DNA of 54,452 nucleotides from positions 1-54,452 of the forward strand of contig CAMWXD010000025.1 in NCBI GenBank assembly GCA_947178105.1. The letters are read 5' to 3'. Both the position numbers and the translations under genes were made by a program. Below, one piece after another: positions 7,249 to 15,321 of this stretch; position 1 is the stretch's first letter, and every line of letters begins with the position of its first letter. This stretch comes from an uncultured Eubacterium sp. (GTDB lineage: Bacteria; Bacillota; Clostridia; Lachnospirales; Lachnospiraceae). Below the pieces are notes generated by a model. That model saw only the letters and a program-made list of their open reading frames with translations. It made no database searches and had not been told where the DNA came from.

Positions 7249-9135
7249 TTATCCTTCCTGCAACCGTTTTTCATCTTCCGCGTCCTGAATCGCATACGTA
7301 GGCACGATACGCTGCACAACCTGGCGGATATCTTCTGGCTCATTTACAACATACTCCCGCAGCTCCTCCAGCTTCTGCAAAAAATTCTCCTCATCAAACT
7401 GGATCGGCTTGCCGATATGAATAAGCTTGTTGGCTGTCTCCTGCATCCCTTCTTCTTCCATCAGCATCTCCTCATACAGCTTTTCGCCGGGGCGCAGCCC
7501 TGAAAACGTAATGCGGATATCTTCCCCTGGCTTGTGCCCGGACAGTAAAATCAGGTTTTTTGCCAGATCTAAAATCCGTACCGGCTCCCCCATATCCAGC
7601 ACAAAGATCTCCCCGCCTTTTGCATAGGCACCCGCCTGCAACACCAGTGACACGGCTTCTGGTATCGTCATAAAATAGCGAATAATATCCGGATGTGTCA
7701 CAGTGACCGGCCCGCCTGCGGCGATCTGCTTTTGGAACAGCGGGATCACGCTCCCATTGCTGCCGATGACATTGCCGAACCGTACTGCAACATACTCTGT
7801 CTTTGAACGGTTGTTATACGTCTGGATGATCATTTCGCAGATGCGCTTTGTTGCCCCCATAATATTCGTCGGATTGACCGCTTTGTCTGTCGAGATCATG
7901 ACAAACCTGCGCGCCTTGTATTTATCCGCCGCCTGTACGACTTTCCAGGTGCCAAGGACATTGTTTTTGACTGCTTCATTCGGGCTGTCCTCCATAAGCG
8001 GGACATGCTTGTGCGCCGCTGCATGGTATACGATCTTGGGCCTGTACGTGGCAAAAATATCGTCCATGCGCTTTGTATTTCTGACAGACGCGATCAGCGT
8101 TACCAAATCCAGCTCTGGAAAGCGCTGCCGCAGCTCCTGCTGGATATCATAGGCAGAATTTTCATAAATATCCACAATCAAAAGCTGTCTTGGGCTGTGC
8201 GATGCGATCTGGCGGCACAGCTCGCTGCCGATAGAACCGCCGCCGCCCGTTACCATAACGACCTGGCCGGATACATACCCCATAATAGAATCCAGGTCTA
8301 CCTGCACCGGGTCACGCCCAAGCAGGTCGTTGACATCGACATCTTTTAATTTTGTCACGCTGACATCGCCGTTGACAAGCTGGTACATGCCAGGCAGGCG
8401 CTTTAACTCACAGCCGGTTTCCTTGCAGATCTCCACCAGCTCTTTCATTTTTTTCGGCGGGCATGACGGTATGGCAATCATGATCTCATTGACATGCAGG
8501 ATCTCCACCAGCTCCGGGATCATATGGCGGCCGCCGTATACTTTGATCCCGTGGATAAAGCTGCCTTTTTTCATCATATCGTCGTCCACCGCGCCTACGA
8601 TATTCATATGGATATATTTGCTGTCCACGATTTCCTTAATCAGCAGGTTCGCCGCACTTCCGGCGCCTACGATCAACACATTTTTGCGTTCCTGTTTCTG
8701 CCCCGCCATACTTGTCCTTATCATGCGCAGCGTCCGGTAAAAATATCGCCCGCATATGGTAAACAGCATTAAAAACAGCCCGTAAAATACATAAAAGCTG
8801 CGCGGCATCGGATACGTATCGCTGCCATGCAGCACATGCACATAGACGGTCAGCACGACGTCATCCACAAAGCACGCACTGCAAATATACATCAGCTCCG
8901 TCGAGCCCGCATACGTCCACAGGCTGGAATACAGGCGAAATACCGTAAAGCTGACAACTGTTATCAGAGAAGCGATCCACATAATCTGCACACACATATT
9001 CAGGTAATCCTGCGGAATCCAGTCCAAATGAAAATCAAACCTTGCCAGCAATGCCAGCAGGCAGGTAAGCACGACGACACATATATCATAACATACGAGA
9101 AAAAACCTGCGTATCCACAACTCCATATTTTTCAT
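7249..9135 (-). CDS. Membrane UDP-sugar 4,6-dehydratase (PglF/CapD-like)
   Basis: The 628-residue protein begins with four membrane helices (residues 10-115). A first nucleotide-binding domain follows (LIVGAGSAANLLIKEI near 150). The catalytic extended short-chain dehydrogenase domain starts at about 290, with the TGGGGSIGSELCRQI dinucleotide loop. In place of the usual Tyr-X3-Lys it has STDKAVNPTNIMGATKR, as in PglF, CapD and WbpM. The expected reaction is conversion of UDP-GlcNAc to UDP-4-keto-6-deoxy-HexNAc. The product would feed the fused reductase/transferase encoded just upstream. The start at 9133-9135 begins MKNMELWIRRFF. Confidence 0.9.
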   Translation of the reverse strand: MKNMELWIRRFFLVCYDICVVVLTCLLALLARFDFHLDWIPQDYLNMCVQIMWIASLITVVSFTVFRLYSSLWTYAGSTELMYICSACFVDDVVLTVYVHVLHGSDTYPMPRSFYVFYGLFLMLFTICGRYFYRTLRMIRTSMAGQKQERKNVLIVGAGSAANLLIKEIVDSKYIHMNIVGAVDDDMMKKGSFIHGIKVYGGRHMIPELVEILHVNEIMIAIPSCPPKKMKELVEICKETGCELKRLPGMYQLVNGDVSVTKLKDVDVNDLLGRDPVQVDLDSIMGYVSGQVVMVTGGGGSIGSELCRQIASHSPRQLLIVDIYENSAYDIQQELRQRFPELDLVTLIASVRNTKRMDDIFATYRPKIVYHAAAHKHVPLMEDSPNEAVKNNVLGTWKVVQAADKYKARRFVMISTDKAVNPTNIMGATKRICEMIIQTYNNRSKTEYVAVRFGNVIGSNGSVIPLFQKQIAAGGPVTVTHPDIIRYFMTIPEAVSLVLQAGAYAKGGEIFVLDMGEPVRILDLAKNLILLSGHKPGEDIRITFSGLRPGEKLYEEMLMEEEGMQETANKLIHIGKPIQFDEENFLQKLEELREYVVNEPEDIRQVVQRIVPTYAIQDAEDEKRLQEG

Positions 9136-9196
9136 TTGTCTCTCCTTGTCTGTTCCTGTTCACCCTGCGGCGCTATCGGCATAGAATCCTTCAAAT

Positions 9197-11113
9197 TCAA
9201 CTGTCCGCACGCCCGCCTTCGGTAATCAGAATGCTCTCCTTAAGGCTGTGAATGCGGTAATTTCCTTTTGGATATTCGCTTAAAGACATCTCATAGCTAA
9301 AGCTGCCGAACGCCTTGCCTGCCAGCCTTCCGAACCGTCCCGGCAGCACTGACGCAAGGCGCACGCATGGAACGAGCGCTTTGAGCAGCCTGACCTTTTT
9401 CCCATGCGCCTGCGCAATCATGCACACAATGCCTGCCGTATCGGCATAGCCTGCATCCTGTGGAAAAAACACGCCCGTTTCTTCGTTTTCGATCATCAGG
9501 CGTACAAATTCACACAAATGGTCAATATACAGCACTGACCGTTCATTTTTCACCTGTGGGAATATCGGGGTAATTGCCGCAAGCTTTGCCAATACCGGGT
9601 AATTCCCTTTGCTGCCGGCACCATAAATCATCGGCGGGCGCAGGACGCACACTTTAAAGCCTGCTGTTTCCATCTCTCTGAGCGCTTTGTCCGCCTGCCA
9701 TTTGCTGTTGCCGTAAAAATTGGCAGGCTGCGGCCTTGTCATTGCCGTAATCCGCCGGCGTTCCTCAAACGGGCTGACGCTCTCTCCGTAAACAATGATG
9801 CTGCTCATATAAATAAACTGCCCGACGCCGGCGCTTTTTGCTTTTTTTGCCGTCTCCAGCGCAAGGTCACGGTTCACCTCATAGTATAGCTGTTTTTGCT
9901 CATTTGATACGCTTCCAGTATCTGCATGGGCAATGCCCGCTACATGAAACACGGTGTCATAGCCTGAAAAATCATGCATTTTCCACTGATCCCCATGCAT
10001 ATCCAGCTCTTCCACCTGATAGCTGCCGCCAAACGCAGACAGCCATTCCTTCACCGCCGTCCCGATATAGCTGCCGGCTCCGGTAATCAGCACTTTTTTT
10101 TGCCCGCCTGACAGGCTGTCCTTTACCTGGGCGTATACAGCCTGTGCCGCAGCCGCCCCTCCGGCTGGCTGCGCATTCTCCTTTTTTTCCATTTCCATCG
10201 TGCCTGTGCCGCCTTCCACAACGCCCTTATGCCCGGCGACTGCAAATGCCGTACCGACGATACAGCGAAGATCCATCCATAAGCCAAACTTTTTGACGTA
10301 TTCCCCATCCAGCTTTGCCTTGACCGGGATTTCCAGCTCGTCCCTGCCGTTGATCTGCGCCCAGCCGGTCAGCCCCGGCATCACATCGTTGGCGCCGTAT
10401 TTCTTACGCTCCGCCACAAGGTCATATTGGTTCCACAGCGCCGGCCTTGGGCCTACGATGCTCATTTCGCCGCGCAGGATATTAAAAAGCTGCGGCAGCT
10501 CGTCAAGGCTGTATTTCCGTAAAAAAGCGCCTGTCCTGGTCACCATCGCATCCGGGTTTTTCAAAAGATGCGTCGGCATATCTTTCGGCGTATCCGCATA
10601 CATTGTGCGGAATTTATAGATTTCAAAATGGCTGTTATGTATGCCAACGCGTGTCTGGCGGAAAATCACCGGGCCTTTGGAATCGAGTTTAATCGCAATA
10701 CTAATCCCAAGCAGCAGCGGGGACAAGAAAAATACCGCGGCGCCTGACAGTACCAGGTCTGCGGTACGCTTGCACTTTAAATAGCAGCCATTTTCCTGCT
10801 GCAAGCTTGTACGCTGCCGTTTTCTTTGCCGTTCCTTATTTTGCAAATTTTTATTTTGCAGATTTTTACTTTGCAGATTTTTGCTTTGCAGATTTTTATT
10901 TTGCAGCTTTTTGTTTTTCAGCTTTCTCTTTTGCAGTTTTTTGTTTTGCTGATGCTTTCTTTTCAGAAATTTTGCTTTTTGCTGCCGCAGCTTTTTATAA
11001 GCAGCCGCATACTGATTCGCTGCCCTTTTTTCCTTATTCTTTCCCATCCTTTTATGATCCGTTTTTGCAGTTTCTTTTTTATTTTCAGCTTCAACATTTC
11101 TATGTACAGCCAT
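9197..11113 (-). CDS. Fused priming phosphoglycosyl transferase and NAD-dependent 4-keto-sugar reductase/epimerase
   Basis: From the ATG at 11111-11113 the protein has 638 residues. Residues about 1-110 are an extremely lysine- and glutamine-rich tail containing a tandem KNLQN/KNLQS repeat. Residues about 115-315 are a bacterial sugar transferase (PglC/WcaJ type), with a re-entrant hydrophobic helix, FRQTRVG, KFRTM, SLDELPQLFNIL and GPRP. Residues about 345-638 are a short-chain dehydrogenase/epimerase, with GAGSYIG and the catalytic pair in FYGNSKWQAD. I infer that it primes undecaprenyl phosphate with a 6-deoxy-HexNAc whose keto group is reduced by the same chain. The longer frame to a GTG at 11233 is unlikely, because that codon sits at the predicted transcription start. 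The chosen ATG has an AGGGAGGA ribosome-binding site. Confidence 0.85.
   Translation of the reverse strand: MAVHRNVEAENKKETAKTDHKRMGKNKEKRAANQYAAAYKKLRQQKAKFLKRKHQQNKKLQKRKLKNKKLQNKNLQSKNLQSKNLQNKNLQNKERQRKRQRTSLQQENGCYLKCKRTADLVLSGAAVFFLSPLLLGISIAIKLDSKGPVIFRQTRVGIHNSHFEIYKFRTMYADTPKDMPTHLLKNPDAMVTRTGAFLRKYSLDELPQLFNILRGEMSIVGPRPALWNQYDLVAERKKYGANDVMPGLTGWAQINGRDELEIPVKAKLDGEYVKKFGLWMDLRCIVGTAFAVAGHKGVVEGGTGTMEMEKKENAQPAGGAAAAQAVYAQVKDSLSGGQKKVLITGAGSYIGTAVKEWLSAFGGSYQVEELDMHGDQWKMHDFSGYDTVFHVAGIAHADTGSVSNEQKQLYYEVNRDLALETAKKAKSAGVGQFIYMSSIIVYGESVSPFEERRRITAMTRPQPANFYGNSKWQADKALREMETAGFKVCVLRPPMIYGAGSKGNYPVLAKLAAITPIFPQVKNERSVLYIDHLCEFVRLMIENEETGVFFPQDAGYADTAGIVCMIAQAHGKKVRLLKALVPCVRLASVLPGRFGRLAGKAFGSFSYEMSLSEYPKGNYRIHSLKESILITEGGRADS
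10837..10921 (-). repeat. 15-bp tandem repeat encoding KNLQN/KNLQS
   Basis: About five imperfect copies of a 15-base unit (plus strand close to ATTTTGCAGATTTTT) lie head to tail inside the lysine-rich N-terminal region of the fused transferase. The unit is a multiple of three, so copy-number change would keep the frame. Confidence 0.75.
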
Positions 11114-11239
11114 ATGCAAAATCCTCCCTATCTCATCCGAATTGCTGTCCTTAACTTGCTGCTCCCAAAGCAGTACGGCTTGTTCCCATGGCGCATCCGG
11201 TTTCCTGAAAAAAATGTGCTTTTTCCAAAACACCCTATT

Positions 11240-11267
11240 ATTCTATCATATTACGGAAAGGTTGCAA
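11240..11267 (-). promoter_or_regulatory. Promoter of the second polysaccharide unit
   Basis: On the minus strand TTGCAA (11262-11267), a 16-base spacer and TAGAAT (11240-11245) with TG one base upstream form an extended -10 promoter. Transcription would begin near 11233, leaving a leader of about 120 bases before the fused transferase gene. Confidence 0.6.
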
Positions 11268-11334
11268 ATATGTATCTTGGAATTGTGTTCAGAAATTGCG
11301 GTAAGAAATGACGTTTATTTTGTGAATATTTTCC

Positions 11335-11368
11335 CCAGGCAGGCAAAGCGCATGGATTGCCTGCCTGG
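11335..11368 (-). terminator. Perfect 12-bp hairpin between the two polysaccharide units
   Basis: CCAGGCAGGCAA (11335-11346) pairs perfectly with 11357-11368 around a 10-base loop, directly after the stop of the small gene at 11376. No clean T run follows on the minus strand, so it is either a weak terminator or an RNA-stabilising or processing structure. Confidence 0.5.
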
Positions 11369-11375
11369 AGTATTG

Positions 11376-11654
11376 TTATGACAGCTTTGTGAGCCCCTTC
11401 AAATCAAAATATACCCGGCTGCTGACTACCTCATCCATTGCCTGGATCTGGGCTTTTGCCTGGTCAGCCTGGTCATGGTGCGTAACGATAATACACACTT
11501 CCTTCGCCCCCTCGTATTTCCTCCGGCGTAGCAGCGGCACCTTATGCCACTCTTCCGCATATGGAATCCTCTTTTGTATCATAGCGTTCATTACTTTTGA
11601 TTTGACCCCTGCATCTGCGACAGCGCATAATGCAATATCTCGTTCTGCCCTCAT
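11376..11654 (-). CDS. Small protein of unknown function in the polysaccharide locus
   Basis: The 92-residue soluble protein begins MRAERDIALCAVADAG and has a basic centre (PLLRRRKYEGAKEV) and the phrase IIVTHHDQADQAKAQ. I recognise no family. It follows the glycosyltransferase gene by 16 bases, has a G-rich ribosome-binding site (AGGGGGC, about 12 bases upstream) and ends just before a strong hairpin, so it looks like the last gene of the glf unit. The predicted strand-helix alternation would fit a small alpha/beta regulatory or enzyme-partner fold, but that is only a guess. Confidence 0.6.
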   Translation of the reverse strand: MRAERDIALCAVADAGVKSKVMNAMIQKRIPYAEEWHKVPLLRRRKYEGAKEVCIIVTHHDQADQAKAQIQAMDEVVSSRVYFDLKGLTKLS

Positions 11655-11670
11655 ATTGAATTAATGCCCC

Positions 11671-12687
11671 CTAATTAAATCCTACAACTTTCTGCGCAAT
11701 CTTGTATGCCGCAATCGAAATCCTCCTCCCGCTCCTTCCTGGAAGGTTCATCGTGTTGCCCATAATGCCGTTGCGCAGGCGGTGGAACAGGCGCAGGTCC
11801 GCCTGTTTGATATAGCGCCACAATTCCCTCTTTTTTTCCAGATTTTCCTTCGTGCCTGACCGTATCAGCAACACGGTCGAAATCACAGTGATGATCTCCA
11901 GATAGTTAAACATATATTTCCGCTGCTTTTTATTCGGTATTTTCCACAGGTCGTACGCATCAATCATCATCTTGTTTACTTTGATCTGCTGGTCGATACG
12001 CCCGATCATCACGGTTTCGTTTACGGACTGGTCACCGCGCCCGATAAAATAGCGGTAAAAATCCACATCCAGATAATACATCGTCTTTACATACGGAAGC
12101 GGGATATAGACATACAGGTTGTCCACATAAAACGTATGCGCCGGCAGCTTTAACCCGCAGTCCCTAAGCAGCTTCGTCCGGTAAATAACCGAATGCATCA
12201 AAAGATACTGCCCTTTGCGCATCCAGCGCACGTCGCTCCACGTAAAAATCTTGTCCTGGACAAGCGCAGACGTATATTTCATCACCTTTTTATGCTTTGC
12301 GCCTTCCTTTTCATAGACAAAATTAGAGATCAGCATATCCAGCGCCTGGTCGGAACCGACGATCTCCCGCAGCGTATCCAAGATTTTTTCATATGCCTGC
12401 GCATCTACCCAGTCGTCACTGTCAACGACTTTGAAAAACAATCCGCTTGCATTCGCAATCCCAGCATTGACGGCCTCCCCATGCCCGCCGTTTTCCTGGT
12501 GGATGGCTTTTACGATCGTTGGGTATCTTTTTTCATAAGCATCCGCAATCTCCGGCGTCATATCCTTAGACCCATCGTCCACGACCAGGATCTCCACGTC
12601 TTCCCCTCCCGGAAGCAGCGAATCGATACAGCGTTCCATATAATCCTGCGAGTTATAACATGGTATTGCGATTGATAATAACTTCAT
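11671..12687 (-). CDS. Family 2 glycosyltransferase
   Basis: The 338-residue protein has a GT-A fold at the N-terminus: SIAIPCYNSQDYMERCIDSL at residues 5-25, the nucleotide-binding ILVVDDGSKD, the NGGHGEAVNAGI segment, and the metal-binding motif in KVVDSDDWVD near 90. It lacks membrane helices, so it acts at the inner face of the membrane on a lipid-linked acceptor or donates to one. It follows UDP-galactopyranose mutase by 11 bases, so galactofuranose transfer is a reasonable inference, but the sequence alone does not fix the donor sugar. The motif set is complete and the length is normal. Confidence 0.85.
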   Translation of the reverse strand: MKLLSIAIPCYNSQDYMERCIDSLLPGGEDVEILVVDDGSKDMTPEIADAYEKRYPTIVKAIHQENGGHGEAVNAGIANASGLFFKVVDSDDWVDAQAYEKILDTLREIVGSDQALDMLISNFVYEKEGAKHKKVMKYTSALVQDKIFTWSDVRWMRKGQYLLMHSVIYRTKLLRDCGLKLPAHTFYVDNLYVYIPLPYVKTMYYLDVDFYRYFIGRGDQSVNETVMIGRIDQQIKVNKMMIDAYDLWKIPNKKQRKYMFNYLEIITVISTVLLIRSGTKENLEKKRELWRYIKQADLRLFHRLRNGIMGNTMNLPGRSGRRISIAAYKIAQKVVGFN

Positions 12688-12698
12688 TTCACTCTCCT

Positions 12699-13856
12699 TT
12701 AGCAGCCAAGCAGCACATCTGCCAGATCCAGCGCCTTTTTTACCATGGCATCCATATTATAGTACTGATATTCCGCCAGCCTGCCGAGCAGATACATATT
12801 TTTGTGCTGCTGTGCCAGTTGTTTGTATTTTTCATATAATGCCTGATTTTGGGGATTCATAATCGCATAATAAGGGATTTCCCCCTCTAAGCCAGTATAG
12901 GCAAACGGGTATTCCCTGATAATCGTCGTACCGTCTGCGTCCTTCTGCCTTGTCAGATGCTTAAACTCTGTAATACGGGTAAACTCCTCGCTGACCGTAT
13001 AATTGACGACGCTGTGCCCCTGGAAATCATCCTTTGCAAAATGCTCAAATGCAAATCGCAGCGACCGGTACGGCAGCCTGCCGTATTTGCAGCCATACAG
13101 CTCATCCAGCGCCCCGGTATAGACCACGCTGCCGTCAAACCGCTTCCCGTCAAAACGGATCTCCTCTTCTCCAAATTCCAGACGGGTTTTCGCGTCTGTA
13201 CCGATCTCGACTGTAATCCCCTCACAGTCCAGCATACGTGCAAACATCCCCGTAAAGCCATCGCTCGGCACACCCTGGTATTTATCCTGGAAGTAGCGGT
13301 TGTCATAGGAAATCAGCACCGGCACCCTGCCGGTGACCTGCGGGCTTATTTCTTCCGGTGTCTGCCCCCACTGCTTCATCGTATATTTCAAAAAAATATT
13401 TTCATAAACGTACTGTGCGATTGCCTGAACCTGCGCATCCGGGTTTTCCCTAAGCTTCATAATCGGCACCCTACTGCCGTACCCGTACGCGTCCACCAGC
13501 TTTTGTTCCAGCGCGTCCGCCTGCTCTTTTTCAAATGCCATATGCAGGGTATTCAAATTAAACGGAACCGGCATCAGCCTGCCATTTATATTTGCAACGA
13601 CCTGATGCCCGTTTTCATACAGCGTCCACTGCGTAAACCGGGACAGCCAGTCAAATACCTCCTCCATATTTGTATGAAAAATATGCGGCCCATATTCATG
13701 TACCAGAATCCCGTATTCATCCCGCCTGTCATAGCAGTTGCCGCCAATATGCTCCCGCTTCTCCAAAACAAGCACCCTGCGGCGTCCTTTTTCTGCGAGC
13801 TGCCTTGCTACGACGCTTCCCGCAATGCCGGCGCCGATTACAATACTATCGTACAT
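12699..13856 (-). CDS. glf: UDP-galactopyranose mutase
   Basis: The 385-residue flavoprotein starts MYDSIVIGAGIAGSVVARQ, a complete FAD-binding loop. It continues with GGNCYD and the conserved GPHIFHTN segment near residue 65 that positions substrate. Later it has the MKQWG and ISYDNRYFQDKYQGVPSDGFTGMF stretches and the C-terminal LLGRLAEYQYYNMD typical of the family. It interconverts UDP-galactopyranose and UDP-galactofuranose in the cytoplasm. The start at 13854-13856 is preceded by GGGAGG five bases upstream. A longer frame to 13895 would start at TTG without a comparable site. It heads the first polysaccharide unit. Confidence 0.95.
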   Translation of the reverse strand: MYDSIVIGAGIAGSVVARQLAEKGRRRVLVLEKREHIGGNCYDRRDEYGILVHEYGPHIFHTNMEEVFDWLSRFTQWTLYENGHQVVANINGRLMPVPFNLNTLHMAFEKEQADALEQKLVDAYGYGSRVPIMKLRENPDAQVQAIAQYVYENIFLKYTMKQWGQTPEEISPQVTGRVPVLISYDNRYFQDKYQGVPSDGFTGMFARMLDCEGITVEIGTDAKTRLEFGEEEIRFDGKRFDGSVVYTGALDELYGCKYGRLPYRSLRFAFEHFAKDDFQGHSVVNYTVSEEFTRITEFKHLTRQKDADGTTIIREYPFAYTGLEGEIPYYAIMNPQNQALYEKYKQLAQQHKNMYLLGRLAEYQYYNMDAMVKKALDLADVLLGC

Positions 13857-14176
13857 AGCTTCCTCCCAGTCTTTTCTTAATATTTTTTCGCTCAAACATG
13901 ATTATACACATTTTTTCGCAAAATTCCAATCATTTTTATGGGATCTGGAAAGATATATAAAAGTTCACATTTTATTTACAATATCCTCATTTCTTTCACA
14001 CACGGATTTCACAAATACCCTTTATGATAAATACAGTTGATACAAAACATCAATTACTAATTAATAATCATTTTCATATTTTAAACGCGCTCTTGCAGCG
14101 ATGCAAAGAATGCGTTACCCTGCCAGATATGGCAGGGTTCCTCCCAAAGCTAATTACTTATTTTCTTTTTCATATA
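13857..14176. other. Intergenic region upstream of glf
   Basis: No gene is visible in this stretch. It is AT-rich near glf and contains a candidate promoter (13954-13981) and an 8-bp hairpin ACCCTGCC/GGCAGGGT (14117-14124/14131-14138) with a 6-base loop. The hairpin lacks a T run on either strand and could be a leader structure or protein-binding site. Confidence 0.4.
13954..13981 (-). promoter_or_regulatory. Candidate promoter of the glf unit
   Basis: On the minus strand TTGTAA (13976-13981) and TATATA (13954-13959) are separated by 16 bases, about 100 bases upstream of glf. Both boxes match consensus at four of six positions. Confidence 0.4.
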
Positions 14177-14202
14177 AAGCCGGTGTCCCCTAACACCGGC
14201 TT
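14177..14202 (-). terminator. Hairpin terminator after mutY
   Basis: A perfect 10-bp stem AAGCCGGTGT/ACACCGGCTT with a 6-base loop lies 9 bases past the mutY stop. The trailing sequence is only moderately T-rich. Confidence 0.6.
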
Positions 14203-14211
14203 CCCCTTATT

Positions 14212-15306
14212 TCAGATCCCTTTTTTGCGGATTCCCAAATGGATATCCATATATTTTGTATAGCGCGCAAAAGCGGACGGAATCGCGTATTTTTCTTCGG
14301 ATACGCGGGATTCTGCAAATACATAGCCTGCTTTTTTCAGCACCGGGTCGTCTAGCTGCGCCACCCGCACCATATAGCCTGTCATCCGCCACTCGATATG
14401 GGAAAAAATATGCTTTGCCTGTTCCAGCGGTTCGATCTTTAGCGGAAGCAGCTCCATGCCCTCGACATACTGCACCACCTCTTCCCTTGTCAGATGCCCT
14501 TCCAGGTTTGGAAATTCATACATGCCTGCCAAAAGCCCCTTTTTCGGACGGCGGTGCAGCAGTACTTTTTCCCCGTCGCGGATCACAAGCACGGTTCTTT
14601 CTTCTATTTTCCTGGGCTTTTGCCTGCCTTTATGCGGCAGCCCATGGTAGCTGTTATGCGCATACGCCAGGCATAACGGCTGCCATGGGCATTCTGTACA
14701 CTTTGGCTCCCCGTTTGGCACACAGACTGTCGCTCCAAGCTCCATCATCGCCTGTGTCAGCATAGCCGCACTGTCTTTCGGGATGACAGGCAGCAGCCGC
14801 CGCTCCGCCTCCGCTTTCACAGACTGCTTCATAATATCAGAATCGTCCTCCGAAACCCGCATCAAGATCCGCAGCACATTTCCGTCTACTGCCGGAACCG
14901 GAATGCCGTACGCAATCGAAGCGATCGCGCCTGCCGTATAATTGCCGATCCCTTTGAGCTTTCGCAGCGCTTCGTAGTCCGCTGGCAGCACGCCGCCGTA
15001 TTCTTCCATAACGGTACGCGCCGCAGCCTGCATATTCCTTACACGGTTGTAATAGCCAAGCCCTTCCCACAATTTTAACAGCCGCTCCTCAGGGCACTGC
15101 GCCAAAGAAGCGGCATCCGGCAATGCATTTACAAAGCGTTCAAAATAGGGCTTTACCGCTTCTACGCGCGTCTGCTGGAGCATAATCTCGGATACCCACA
15201 CCCGGTACGGCGAGGCGTCTTCCCTCCACGGCAAAACCCTTGCATGATGGGGATACCATTCCAGCAAGGGCTGTATTAATTGTCTGATAGGATAATCTTT
15301 CAGCAT
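14212..15306 (-). CDS. mutY: A/G-specific adenine DNA glycosylase
   Basis: The 364-residue enzyme removes adenine mispaired with 8-oxoguanine. The helix-hairpin-helix and glycosylase core spans residues 10-215, with LPWRED, the catalytic glutamate in VSEIMLQQTRVEAV, the LKGIGNYTAGAIASIAYG hairpin and the catalytic aspartate in PAVDGNVLRI. The iron-sulphur cluster cysteines follow in C-X6-C-X2-C-X5-C form (CVPNGEPKCTECPWQPLC). A NUDIX-like 8-oxoG recognition domain makes up the C-terminus. It lies 15 bases after the gene at 15322 and is probably transcribed with it. Length is normal. Confidence 0.95.
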   Translation of the reverse strand: MLKDYPIRQLIQPLLEWYPHHARVLPWREDASPYRVWVSEIMLQQTRVEAVKPYFERFVNALPDAASLAQCPEERLLKLWEGLGYYNRVRNMQAAARTVMEEYGGVLPADYEALRKLKGIGNYTAGAIASIAYGIPVPAVDGNVLRILMRVSEDDSDIMKQSVKAEAERRLLPVIPKDSAAMLTQAMMELGATVCVPNGEPKCTECPWQPLCLAYAHNSYHGLPHKGRQKPRKIEERTVLVIRDGEKVLLHRRPKKGLLAGMYEFPNLEGHLTREEVVQYVEGMELLPLKIEPLEQAKHIFSHIEWRMTGYMVRVAQLDDPVLKKAGYVFAESRVSEEKYAIPSAFARYTKYMDIHLGIRKKGI

Positions 15307-15321
15307 GTAAACTCCTTGATT

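Noticed and set aside
11114..11233. N-terminal extension of the fused priming transferase to a GTG at 11233
   Set aside because: The GTG coincides with the predicted transcription start of an extended -10 promoter and lacks a ribosome-binding site. The ATG at 11113 has an excellent one.
12957..13880. A 307-codon plus-strand frame opposite UDP-galactopyranose mutase
   Set aside because: It lies entirely inside a well-supported gene, and the translation has no family features.
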